Shown: positions 43,389-55,000 of the stretch, piece after piece
How the letters are laid out: each line of letters opens with the position of its first letter
Numbering within the stretch: the first letter of the stretch is position 1
Source of the DNA: Branchiostoma floridae
Lineage: Eukaryota; Chordata; Leptocardii; Amphioxiformes; Branchiostomatidae
Assembly (NCBI RefSeq): GCF_000003815.2
Contig: NC_049997.1
Coordinates: 4,739,893 to 4,803,892, forward strand
Direction: 5' to 3'
Length of the DNA: 64,000 nucleotides
Translations under genes and position numbers: made by a program
Notes under the pieces: generated by a model
Databases searched by the model: none
The model's input: only the letters and a program-made list of their open reading frames with translations
What the model was told of the DNA's origin: nothing

Positions 43389-46255
43389 ATGCCGCTGTTG
43401 TCACCGTTCCTTGTACTGTTCCTGTTGATGGTGACGCCCAAAGGCATCAACACAGCGCCCATAGGCATCAACAGCAACTCCAACCTCCAGTCGGATATCA
43501 ACTCTCTAAAGCAATCCGTCCAAAAGACAAACGGTAAGGAATGACGCTTCACTGCAACAATTTGTATAGTTGTCTATAAATAGATAGTCTAACCCTTTTT
43601 GGAATATTTTACAGTGCATAATTGTAGTAGTAACTTGTAATAGTAACTAAACGTCCCTTTTCTTTTCGCTGACAACAGTGCACTGCTTTAAGTCATTGGC
43701 AATCCGCCGATGTGTAGTTTCATTTATATTGGACCTGGAAAAGAAATCACTATTGGTGTACCATGTGGCTAATGGAATTAAATCTCGCTTAAACTAAAGA
43801 GAACGTCCGAAAGAATCCGTCCGATCTATTCCACTCTTTTTCTCAGAAAATCTATATCTATCATTTTCTAGTCATATGCATATCGGGGTTGTTGTTAGCT
43901 TCAGTATGTCTTGGCACAATCACGTTCGAAGTATTGTTCTTAAAGCTTTAAGATATGTCAAATTATTCAGTGTTCCCAAAAAAGAAGTATTTAGATTCCA
44001 ATCCGTAGAAATATTTACGGGAATAGTTTACTGTAAAGAAATTAAAGAGTACATCAGCATTCTCCACTTGACAGGATGGGTAACACAGTTGCACACTGAG
44101 ATGAAGACCATCCGGGGTAGACTGGAAGGCATCAATGAACTACTGTCCAGATTGAAGGTCAGTTTTAGTTAGTATTTGTACATGTATTTTATTAGCCGGT
44201 TCATTGGGGCCTAGAGCCGGTACAACTGTCCTTTAAGCTAAGGGCACAACCCGCCGTACGTGCAATTTGTCCGTACGTTTTCATGGGAGGCCACGTCCGC
44301 CACGTATATCTAAAAACGTTCAGGCTGTACAGGGCAGGCGCGTCGCCCGTACTACGAGCGTAGGTGGGTCGAATCCGCAGCCCGATGGCACACAAAGTTT
44401 TGCCTGCACGTGAAGTTCTACGGCGTCTCTGCGTGCTCCAAAATCCGTCGGATTCCACACGAGTTCGTACGGAGGCGGTACTTACCACTTTCGTATCCCA
44501 AAAGATTGCCCACGTTTTGGCACGTAGACAGCACGTATTTGCACGTACGGCGGGTTGTGCCCTCAGCTTTAGAATAACGCACAGGCTTCTATTTTTGTAT
44601 CGATTAAATCGATTTTTAAGTCTTTGGTGAAACCAATCGCTTTCCAGGTGTGTAGCACTTGGCACAATGTTGATCAAACCTGCAAACTGCATACACATGT
44701 AGGTAATTTTGTCCGTGTACGTCGCACGACAGATTTACAAGTTTTAAACAAGTAGTAGGGGAACTCTTCGGATAGTTGTAAAACCGTCGTACGTCCCTCG
44801 CTGAAAATTGCACATTGTGTGTGAGCGTGGCTTACTAAAAAGACCCCCCACACACACACACGTACATGTGGTCAGTTAGTCAGTCAGTCCCATAGCTTAG
44901 TGCATCCTAATTTCCGATACTTGAATACCACGGAAAAATTCATATTTCTCGTGCAACTAGATAAACCAGACATTATTGATTCCATCGGTCCTTATGTTTA
45001 TAACTGTTTTAAGAAGCAAGAAGAAGTTGAACTTGTACATACTAGAATGTATTAGCATATGTAGAGATGATAAGATACCTTTTTGTCAAAATTGTACATT
45101 ATCACTAGCGCTACGACCTGTACTTAGCTTGTTTGAGCACAAATGTACAATAAAGGTCATTCATTCATTCAATATTATGGTTTGTGCCAATGTAGCCTTT
45201 CCAAAGCCAAATCGCAAAACTCCAGGCGGGCCAAGGCGATCTCAACTCGACCATAAGCGCCCTGCACGGCTCTCTGGAAGACCTGGAACAGCGGGAGTAC
45301 ATCGAACGCTGTAAGTACTGATGATGATTAAAATCGTATAAGGAGACGTATAAAATGAAGTATTGGGAATTACACTGGTGGTCAATGGGTGGAGAAGTTG
45401 CTGTCAGGAGCGGGCGAGCGAGCGAGAGACAGACCGAGAGAGCGAGAGAGAGTGAACGAGAGAGAGAGAGAGAAAGAGAGACACAGAGAGAAAGTGAGAG
45501 AGAGAGAGAGAGAGAGAGAGGGAGAAAGAAAGAGAGAGAGAGACAAAGAGAGAGAGAGAGACAAAGAGACAGACAGAGAGAGAGACAGACAGAGAGAGAG
45601 ATGGTGTAAGACATAAAGAAAGCAGATAATTGTTTTTGCCTACGTCACATTTCCCAATTGGAACCCGGTCGGGCAGCTTTAAAGAACGAAAACTATGATA
45701 TAAAAGACACCGAAGTACACAACACGTAATAGTCATGGGCATTATTTGTGTATATTTTCACGTATTCATTTCTATTTTTCATTGCCACAAACAGTCTGTC
45801 CGGGCCCCGGTTTGCAAATGTAACGTAAGCCTTAGCAGTGAGTAATAATCGTATGGCCGTTCGTCGTAATTGCATAGGTAAGTCATGGCAATGAGGGGAG
45901 GAAATCTTTCTGTCTTTGCAAGCACGTGATTAGCGTGCGTTTCATTGTTTGTGTTACTGTTGTTGTTGCTTCAGGTGAGTCTGGTTTGATGGAAACACCA
46001 TATGATGGTGTGTTCAGTACCGGCTCAGCAACTGGACTCCGATTCCTACACCTGGAAGCCACGTTTAGTAGGGCCTTCCGCACAATCCCCATGGTGACCA
46101 TCGGCTTGGCGCATGTGGACCACGTCCTTAATACTAACATCCGCGTCAAAGCCCGGGTGTTTAGCGCCACCAAGACAAGCCTCATGGTGGCACTCGGCAC
46201 GTGGGAAGATTCGTTGCTGTACTCTGCCAGTGTCCACTGGATGGCCTGTGCATGA
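43389..46255 (+). CDS. Secreted H-type lectin with coiled-coil stalk, right copy
   Basis: Exons 43389-43533, 44075-44157, 45196-45310 and 45975-46255, all GT-AG with phases 1, 0, 1, giving 207 residues. Architecture as in the left copy: signal peptide (MPLLSPFLVLFLLMV), helical stalk (49-114), Cys115 at the exon 3/4 junction, H-type lectin domain (about 137-206, ending SASVHWMACA). It differs from the left copy at 9 residues, six of them in exons 2-3 and the end of exon 1 and only one in the lectin domain (F for L in KARVFSATK). A single N-glycosylation site (NST) is in the stalk. The Cys and the stalk suggest disulphide-linked oligomers. Candidate poly(A) signal at 46968-46973. Confidence 0.86.
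44238..44565. mobile_element. 328-bp MITE, lectin intron 2 (right)
   Basis: Partner of 6031-6358, same ends and length; one end has decayed to GTGCCCTCAG. Confidence 0.8.
45418..45603 (+). repeat. GA microsatellite in lectin intron 3
   Basis: Impure (ga)n with gaca steps. Inverse partner of the CT tract at 4844-5178 but about half as long. Confidence 0.9.
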
Positions 46256-48460
46256 GATGTACAAACTAAATTGGTTTTCAGGCTTAGCCGAATGAGTCAA
46301 AATCATGTCTTGCTGTAGTCAGGAAAAACAAACTTACCACTTCTGTTTTGCACTCAGCGAAGGCGTCTCGCCCAAACGCTTTAGTAAATGACTAATTTTT
46401 GTTGCACAACAATTGTATCTGTGATGTATTGCACTTCAAGTACACATGGTGATGGGAGCTCCAATTCGAAACACTGTTTGTATCTAATGATATAGTGACT
46501 CTTTTCTAACATTGTCATGTGTAATCCAAGGGACGTCCCTTTCCAATGCTAGGCACACATTTACACCTGAGTGAAGTGAAGAAAGTTGCGTAAATTGCTT
46601 TCTTGAAAGACATAACGTGGACTTTGAGCGAAACACCGACCGTTACAGTACAAGACGCCACAATGGCCGATTAAGTAATCGAGAATAACAGGCAGTGACC
46701 TTACTTGATACTCTGGTAGGGATTAGGAGTACTAAATTTAGCAAATGGTAGCGTGTTGTTATGTATCTCTTTTGTTAATTTTTCATACAGCTGATACGGC
46801 CATATGCTGATTCCGTTATAACAAAGTTTGAAATTTAAAACTGACTTGTAATTCGGGTGGGAACTTGGCTCTGTGGAACATTTAGAATAGTATAGTGAGC
46901 ATTTCAATCAATCCCTCTTCTTTCCTTTTTGAAGAGTACGTGATGAAAAGTTAACTTAGTAGTTGCAAATAAAGAACTGATTACTTTGTTTTGATTTGAT
47001 TTGTGTTTTATAAAGCAAAATTCCCACAGCTTTTGAAGGGAGAACATCTCACTCAGAATAAGCTCACACCCATTCAATTGGTTGCTTTTAGGTTTAATTT
47101 AACTTGAATTAAAAACTATAACAACAATAAGCGTGGCATTAAAAGCTATTGCCATGGTGACGGTTTTATTGTTTATAAGTATTAATTATTGTTGTTGTTG
47201 TAGGTGTGTTGTATTTGTGTTCCTTTCGCCTAGCTGTATGTATGAAGATTGTTTCACGCGATGGATGTTTGTAGGGCATTGCTGTTAACACGAAAGGCGA
47301 TCTCTTGTGTGACGAGTGACTATAATCATAAATTTTTCTCATCGATTATACAAATGAGGTCCTCATTTGCATGGAAAATATCAGTTGGCGTCCTCTACCT
47401 GAATAATAATGTATTCAAGGTATGAAAGTCTTAGCAAAGAAAGCTATTGTAGCATTTTCTCATGAATTATATAAATGAGACCCTAATTTGCATGACTTAC
47501 GTCCGCATGTCCAACTTAACGTACATGTTGCTACCACATGTTGAAAGAATGAAATTTTCATCATTTAACACTACAATAACAATATCTCATTAATTAAAGT
47601 AAATTAAGTAACGATTTGTATAATTGATGCCTATCGATCTTTCCCTCTTTTCTAGTTACATATGTTATTTTTAAATGCCCTAGTAGAAATACTGTGGCTT
47701 AATAAACTGCGTTCATTTATTATGCAAATTAGCCCCTGGTTGCATTGATATCCATAATTTATGGAAAGCATCTCCGAAGTTATCTACATATAAAAAATCA
47801 CGATGATCCGTCAACCCCTTCCCGAGCTATTTCCTTTCAAAAGGATGGTGCAATTGTGCACGCTCGGACAAATTGCTCTACAAAGATACATCCAGACAGG
47901 CTGTTTCGCTGTTGGATGTCCCTGCGTAGAAGGATGACATCAGTATATTTCGATAAAAGAAGCATGTAGTCGGTGGCTTCACACATCCCTTTTTCTTTCC
48001 TTCTTCTCTTGTATGTTTTTTGAAATGTTGAAGAAAAATGAAAACTGTCAAAAAAACCTCTCGTCCCTCTTGTCTAGCTTTCTTTCTTTTTTTGATCTTG
48101 TCATACCCCAATTAGAAAAAAACAGGAGGCGGCGAAATTGCTTCACCCAAAAATCTGAAACAAAGATGAGCAATAAGCATAACGCAGAAAACCTTGGTAG
48201 GTGTTTATGTGTAGTTAAATTCGCCCCCTACCATATTTCCTTCAAAGCGCATGCTACCGGACAATACCCTTACAAGCTGACATACGGTGGAACAAAAAGA
48301 CAATATTCGTAGCCTTACACGACGTTTTGTGAGCAGCAAAAGTTATATGCAAACTAGAGTTCCACGAACACATCTCTCCAAATAATCATGTCTTTATTCA
48401 AGACTTTATGGTGTTATTTATGCATTACTGAAGAGTACCTACCCATATAGCAAACGACTG
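46256..48460. other. Lectin 3' flank and noncoding end of the right arm
   Basis: 46518-46600 is a diverged SINE piece. 47125-47880 carries a repeat (aataagcgtggcattaaaag… to ccgtcaaccccttcccgag) related to 29311-29960. The empty TA site for 1269-1952 is near 47567. Arm homology ends at 48288 only because the window starts there. No gene recognised. Confidence 0.5.
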
Positions 48461-49110
48461 CATGAATGTGTGTTCCCCGCAAACCGACGAACGCTACCAA
48501 AAACATAACATTCCTGATTTCTCAACTTCCTTCATCGATCATGTCAATAAGCTACGGATTAACATGATTAAAACTGATTATATAATTATCACTCAAACTA
48601 TCGACACACCAACTATCATGACAATCCGTCCAACATTTCTTGAGGAATTCCCTTTTAAAGCCCCTAGGGGGCACAACCTCCGCGAATAAGTCCCTGTTCA
48701 AAGACGTATCCACTACTTAAAAATCATGAACATGGCACTTGAGGAAAATTTTACCTCTAACGTTGAACCTTTGCTACAGTACCGTAACTTGCCGCTAGGA
48801 GACCCATTATCGAACTTGACCTTCCCTTTTCCATCCCCTACGTATACCTACCAGGGATTATGCACAACCATCCGCAACGTCTCGAGCTATGCTGTCCGCA
48901 AACAAACGAACACACACTCGACCCGCTACCGTCCTGACAAAAAAAGCTACGCCAACCATTTTAGACCTCGACCTTCCTTTCCGCAACCACTACTGAAATG
49001 CCAAATATCATGAAAATTCATACACAAATTGGCGAGTTATATAGAGTTAACCTACATGAAGACTCACACACCAATGCCATAACCGAAAATATAACCTTCT
49101 TGGCGAAGGT
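48461..49110. repeat. Dispersed repeat copy outside the palindrome
   Basis: Contains 'atcatgacaatccgtcc' near 48616, 'caacgtctcgagctatgctg' near 48876 and the terminal 'aaccttcttggcgaaggta' at about 49090-49110, matching the family at 9585-9905 in order. Noncoding. Confidence 0.6.
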
Positions 49111-49639
49111 AATTACCTAGCAAAAATCGAACACACTATGTCAGATTTACAAACGTAAAACCGAGCTGTCCTTGGTACTGAACACCACACACACACACAC
49201 ACACTCACACACACACCCTGGTGCTCACGGTTACTAGCTAAACGTTGGTCAGATATGAAAAAAAAATATGTAACACTACTCTGCATCTTTCATACATTGT
49301 ATCATTAGGGGCGGTAAGCGGTACATGGAGGGCCAATATAGCCAATTTTCAGACAATTGAAAACTAGGAGTCACGACCAAGCTCCAATTTATAATTTTAC
49401 TTTAAGTACCTATTTACACCTTTTGATTATCTACTTAAATTTCTAGTTGTCCCTCCTATGCAGCGTATTGTTGTGTGATATTTTAATTGACACCTAAAAT
49501 CATACATTGTGAGATTGGAATGTCGGAAATGTCTACTTATTTGATGAAAATCTAAATGCAAGTTGGTCACCATTATGGTGGCAAACGTATTGCTGACAAT
49601 ACATAATAACAATATATTATTAATTAATGCAGTTTTACT
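49111..49639. other. Intergenic DNA with short CA repeat
   Basis: (CA)n at about 49187-49217. Otherwise AT-rich with nothing recognised. It is the 3' flank of the SLC17 gene. Confidence 0.5.
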
Positions 49640-51913
49640 TCACACTGTTGTCTCGTAAACAAGGTCTGGGCAAGAGCCTTCTTTCTCGCCATCCTCAAAC
49701 ACACGTATTAACTTGTCCCGTGTTGGCTGCAGCAGTTTATCTTCATCCGGGTCCTGTGCTTCATCCGGGACCTGTGCCTCATCCGGGTCTCGCGCCCAGG
49801 AAACCGGATCAGTCCGGAGGAACAGAAGAGCCATGACGGAACCGGAAACGGAAATGGCGGCGCCGATGTAGAAGACTTTCTGCCAGGCTGCTAGTGTTTG
49901 CTGTCCGCAGTAGAATAACATAATGATATTTTGGAGTATAAACAACTCAAGGCCAAAATTGGGATAACGTTAAAAATTACCTAGCATATTCCTCATGTGC
50001 AGCGCTATTTATGCAAATATGTGGGTATAAAGATGACTTCTGACCTATTTTAAGGTTATTGCAGCGGGCTAAAATTAAAACAAATATCTATAACAATACA
50101 CATGTCTATGCAAATATTCTTTGACACACGTTTTAAGTCTTTACTGTATGATATTTCTTTATTAAATTGATTTTTTGAAGATGTAAGAAATAATTCAAAA
50201 TTCAGTCATGGTGTGCTTTCGCGGTACTTACGTTTTCGTCTGTAATAATTCCCACCGTCAGAGGCACAATGAATCCTGCGCAGTTTGCTACTGCGTTGCT
50301 GAGTCCAAACGCTACTCCGGAGAACCCGAGTGTGAGTTCTGTGTAGCTCGGGTAAAACCCAGGAACCATCACACCTTGCATGACCGTGGCCAGACACAAC
50401 ATGGCGATGGCTGCTGTGGAGTCACATCTCACGTGACCAACAGCAACAAGGCATGCGCCAACGCCAGCTAAAGCTGCAAATTGTCGAATGTCATTTTGTA
50501 AGCACTAAACGTATTTCTTGACTTTTTTTCAGAGACATACGTCGTTTATTTAAAACAAAATCAAGTTAACACAGTTTTCTCAAACATCCTAGGACGAATT
50601 TGCAAGGACAGGAATTGTGGGTAATATGTCAAAGGTCGACGTACATGACACATAAACAAAACAGCTTTGTAGGGCATATCAAGAAAATGGTCGAAGCCAT
50701 GATTGTTTACAAGTTAGTGGCCGTTTCCTTTACACATCATTTATAATTCCTTTTGCTTCACATGCGTACTTCGGAGTTTGAAAGTTCTTTGGAAAAAAGA
50801 CATAACAGTATTTCAATAGGATACAGTGGCAAAGCATTATCGTCCAAGTTCCAGGACTTTGACAATGACCGTCTAACTCTTATCTACATCATTTACATTG
50901 TCTACATCATATACCACGCTGCATCGCAACTGTGCATGTGCTGTAAAATGTAACTTTTAATGTTTTGTGCAGAAGTATACGATAGAAAACTTTTAAAGTG
51001 TTGTAAGATAACTTTGGGATTTGATCTTGAAAGAGAGATCAAAAATGATATCTTACCTAGTAAGGATGTCTTTCTAATGTTGACCTTCTTAAACCTCGAT
51101 AGTTTAATGATGGCATCGATGATGACACTAGACAGTATCCTTGATGCCATGAGAGTCAGGTATGGCATAGCGGACAAAGCTCCATTCTGTACGTAAATAA
51201 AAACCACTGTCATTTAAATCATAGTAAGCAATTCCACACTTAAAATGCAAAGTCGTCATCTACACTTAACGTCCGAGGGACGGCCCTAGCCGAAGCTAGG
51301 TACTCATTTTGACCTGAGTTAAGTGAGGAAAGCCGTGTAAAGTGCCTTTCACAAGGGCACAAGATCGGTAACACAGCAGCCGGATTCGAACCCGCAACCT
51401 CTCGGTTCCGAGTCGAACACACTGCCACTGAGCTACGTGGTACGTATGATAATCGTTGCATCAAAGCACCAAATGTTAAAATCAACCATTTTAGGCATAC
51501 ATTGCCATTGGTAAATCCCAATTTCGTACAGTTTACTCACCGCATCAAGGTTAAAGTTGAGTATTGTATCCATGTACAACGGCAGGCAGGTTAGCATCAT
51601 GTAAAATCCCCAACCGTCAGTACAGTGGATGTAGATCAGTACCCATAAGTGTGGCGATGTGAGCATTTTGAACCAAGGGATCTCTCTTCTCTATGAATGA
51701 AAATTAATACAGAACCCAATATCAAACAAGTGTTAGCATATTTAAAAGTGGGTAGTAGATTTTCATGCCAATGACTACTAGTTCTACTTTTAAACAGAGG
51801 AATACATGTACACGATATGTATTCTCTATGAAAAGCGACCGCCAGGTCGATTGTGTGTAAATATACACAAATCCAAAGGCGCCTTGCACATGTGTACGCA
51901 CAGACATGCATGG

Positions 51914-52000
<87 letters not shown>

Positions 52001-55000
52001 CACATACACAAACGCATACATACATACATACACATACACAAATACGCGCCGACATAAGATACAATTTTTGTTTGAGTAATACGTCTTCAAACCGGTGCTG
52101 TGGATAGGCAAGAACCAGCCACCAGCTAACCATACGTTACCTTTGTTGTTGTCTCCAAATTTGACTCGATATATTTCCTTTCAACTTCAGATATCGTCGG
52201 GTGTACAGAAGGCGAGTCAAACGCTAGGAGACACCAGATAAAGCAAAACACCAGGCCAGCTCCACCTACAAGTACAATGCAGAAAGGGAAAAGAGCATCG
52301 AATTATATTGCCCTGTTATGTTGAGTGATGTAAGTGCCAGTGGGTATGAAGTAAACGCAGCATGGTAAAGGTGCGCTCCCACCGCACTGTGTGAACCCCG
52401 CAGTGACGCAAGCTTGACACGGTGCGGTGGGAGCGCACCTTAAGTCATTCTTAATCAAGATGGGGAAAATATTACGATGCATAATATATGTCGGGTAGAC
52501 AATACAGAATGAGATCTCAATTGTTTTTGAAGAGTTTGTCGATTCAACCCCCATGTAAAACCGGGACAAAGACTTGACTTACAAGTTTTCTGAAATAAAT
52601 TTATGTTGCCTTAGAGCGCCTATTAAATCCTGCGAAATAGTCGAAAATTCAGTTCGCAGTAATTTATCGACATGACCAGCGATCTAAATATAATAATGCT
52701 ACACTTTATATATCTCAATAAAATGATATTGCTGATGCTAATGCTGATGATACAAATGATGATGATAAAGGTGATAAATAAGATGTTATAAAATACCAAT
52801 GTAATGCATTGGCTACAGCTTCTGCCAGATCTGAAGTGTAAATTAAGACGATCTCAAATTGCTGCTTTTGAAGATGATACTGATTATGATGTGGAGGAGC
52901 ATAAGAGATGCATTATCATTTTGTTAAAAGGAAAATAAAAAGTTTCTTTCTTCGTATGTATGTAAAAATTTTGTATATAGACTTATAGGACTTATAAACG
53001 ATGTAACTGTATCTGTGTTATATACTTTGTCTGACCTTTGCCTCTTCCCTCATGACCTCAATGAAAAGCGGCCTGCAGGCTGATTTGAGCTTTTCATGAA
53101 TAAATAAAGGTTCAAACAAACAAACAAACAAACATACAAACAAACACTTTAAAAACGATACTGCCTCACCTGTTATGTACAGGGTAACAGCCCAGCCAAA
53201 CAGTGTGATGAGACGTGCTGTCAATGTAAAACCCACAAAGACTCCCAAGGTTTCACCTGTGTTAACGGAAAAAAATTCTTTGTATAATAATATAATATAT
53301 AATAATTGCCTCTTCGTTTACGCTAGTGTAGCTATTCTATATACAAAAGGTACATTTCTATTCTCTTATTGAGTATCGTGTATGTACACATCTATTCATT
53401 ATTCAACACTTTCTCTTCTCACATACGTTAGATGATATGCACATACATGCACAACTTAAACACACAGAAACACGCAAACAAACATAATATATTGTATAAT
53501 CATACATGTATGAATGCATACATACACACTTACACAGGCGCAAGCAAACATGAACCAATCTTAAGATAATAAACTAAAATAACGAAAGGCAGTATCTGTA
53601 ACAGTTGTTCTTGTCTGTGTGTGGTGGCTTACCGGTAGTGACAATTGTAAGAAGACGACCTCTCTCCGAAGGCGGGGCCCATCGGGACAAGATGCCAAAG
53701 ATACTCGGGTATGTCACACCCTACGAAGAATGTGGGGTAATGATGATGATGAAGAAGAACGTACAGTTAAACCTTCCCAAGACGACCACCCGGGGGACCG
53801 GGCAAAAGCGGTCGATTTGGACAGATGGTGAGTTAGAAGAGTATTGACTCACAACACGATGATGCACTAAATTATAGATAAAATTGTCCATTATTCTCTT
53901 TAAATTTGGTATCTTTATAGCGTAATGTGACGTAATTAGGACGCAATCATGCATTTTTGGGCTGAAACAGTCTGAAAAGGGCATTTCCGTTATTCTATTA
54001 AACATTTGACTATCAAAGGTATCTTACTGATCTTCAAATCTGTTAATTTTTCTGTTCCCAATGACGATGGAACTGACGTCGATGTTGCATTACATTAGGA
54101 CGAAGTAACTACATTCTTTTATTAAGTTTTACCTGCACAAATCCGACCGCCACTCGAACTACAAAAAGCCACCATTCTCCAGCGAAGGCAGCCGCGGGTG
54201 TGAGCAGAGTCAGAACGGAGGAGAGCAGGATGCTCAGGCCGAGAACTTTCTTCCCACCAAACCTGGCCTCCAGGAACCCTCCCATCACCTGACTGAAGAC
54301 GTGGCCGTACGAGTAGGCACCGATGATGCGGCCTTGCGTGATGGGGTCCCAGGAAAACTTGCCCTGAAGAAAAAGAAAGGAAATTGGTTAAATTTACAAT
54401 ATTGTCACATCATATATACAGTATTTTGCAACTATTCTGAGTCACCCTTCTTTTAACCCGAACTACCAATGAGTGCGGGGTATAATATACGGGGATGGCG
54501 GATAGAAATGTGTTATGCCACCTTAACTGACTTGAACTAAACAATATTACAACTATGAATAGAGCATTGAGATACATGTACATGTACTTTGTTAAACTGT
54601 AGGCAAACAAAACCACAAACGAAAACATTACTTGAAAGGCATATTGAACAAAAATCACTTTGGTATAACCACTTTCAATATCTAACATATCTAATATATA
54701 AGTGTGGAATTTATAATTAGAAGTTCATAAATTATGCTAATGTGATGACGTAATTGGTCAAAATTCATGAAAAAAATTGCCCTGTATGGATAGGGTTAAA
54801 AGACTGTAACAAAAGAGAGTACGGAAAAAGAGAGAACGTTAAAACTCAAATATCTTACCTGACTTTTATAATCTGTACTGTTTGCGTGCCACAATTTTCT
54901 CGTCTCGTTGTGCAGTTCAAAAGCCGTGTTGTTTTCGCGTGTAAAATTCTTTATAACCTGGGTCGTGTTTACATTAGAACACTCGTTCTCACTGGAGCTG

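Larger units (their letters stand above)
25919..48288 (-). repeat. Right arm of giant inverted repeat
   Basis: This is the reverse-complement partner of bases 1-22980. It carries the second copies of the LRR receptor, the P450 terminal exon and the H-type lectin gene, all on the plus strand. Right-only blocks are about 29305-33884 (4.6 kb) and about 42120-42380. The outer edge at 48288 is only the limit imposed by the window start, not a proven breakpoint. Confidence 0.95.

Noticed and set aside
51636-52133. Val/Cys- and His/Thr-rich reading frames
   Set aside because: Generated by the CA/TG microsatellite in an SLC17 intron.
53599-53850. Plus-strand frame with Asp/Glu or Met/Lys runs
   Set aside because: It is the complement of an SLC17 exon (53720-53633) plus a gat-type simple repeat.
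54452-54796. Second piggyBac-type element (ttaaccc … gggttaa) in the SLC17 intron
   Set aside because: The inverted match beyond TTAACCC is poor and there is no empty site to compare.
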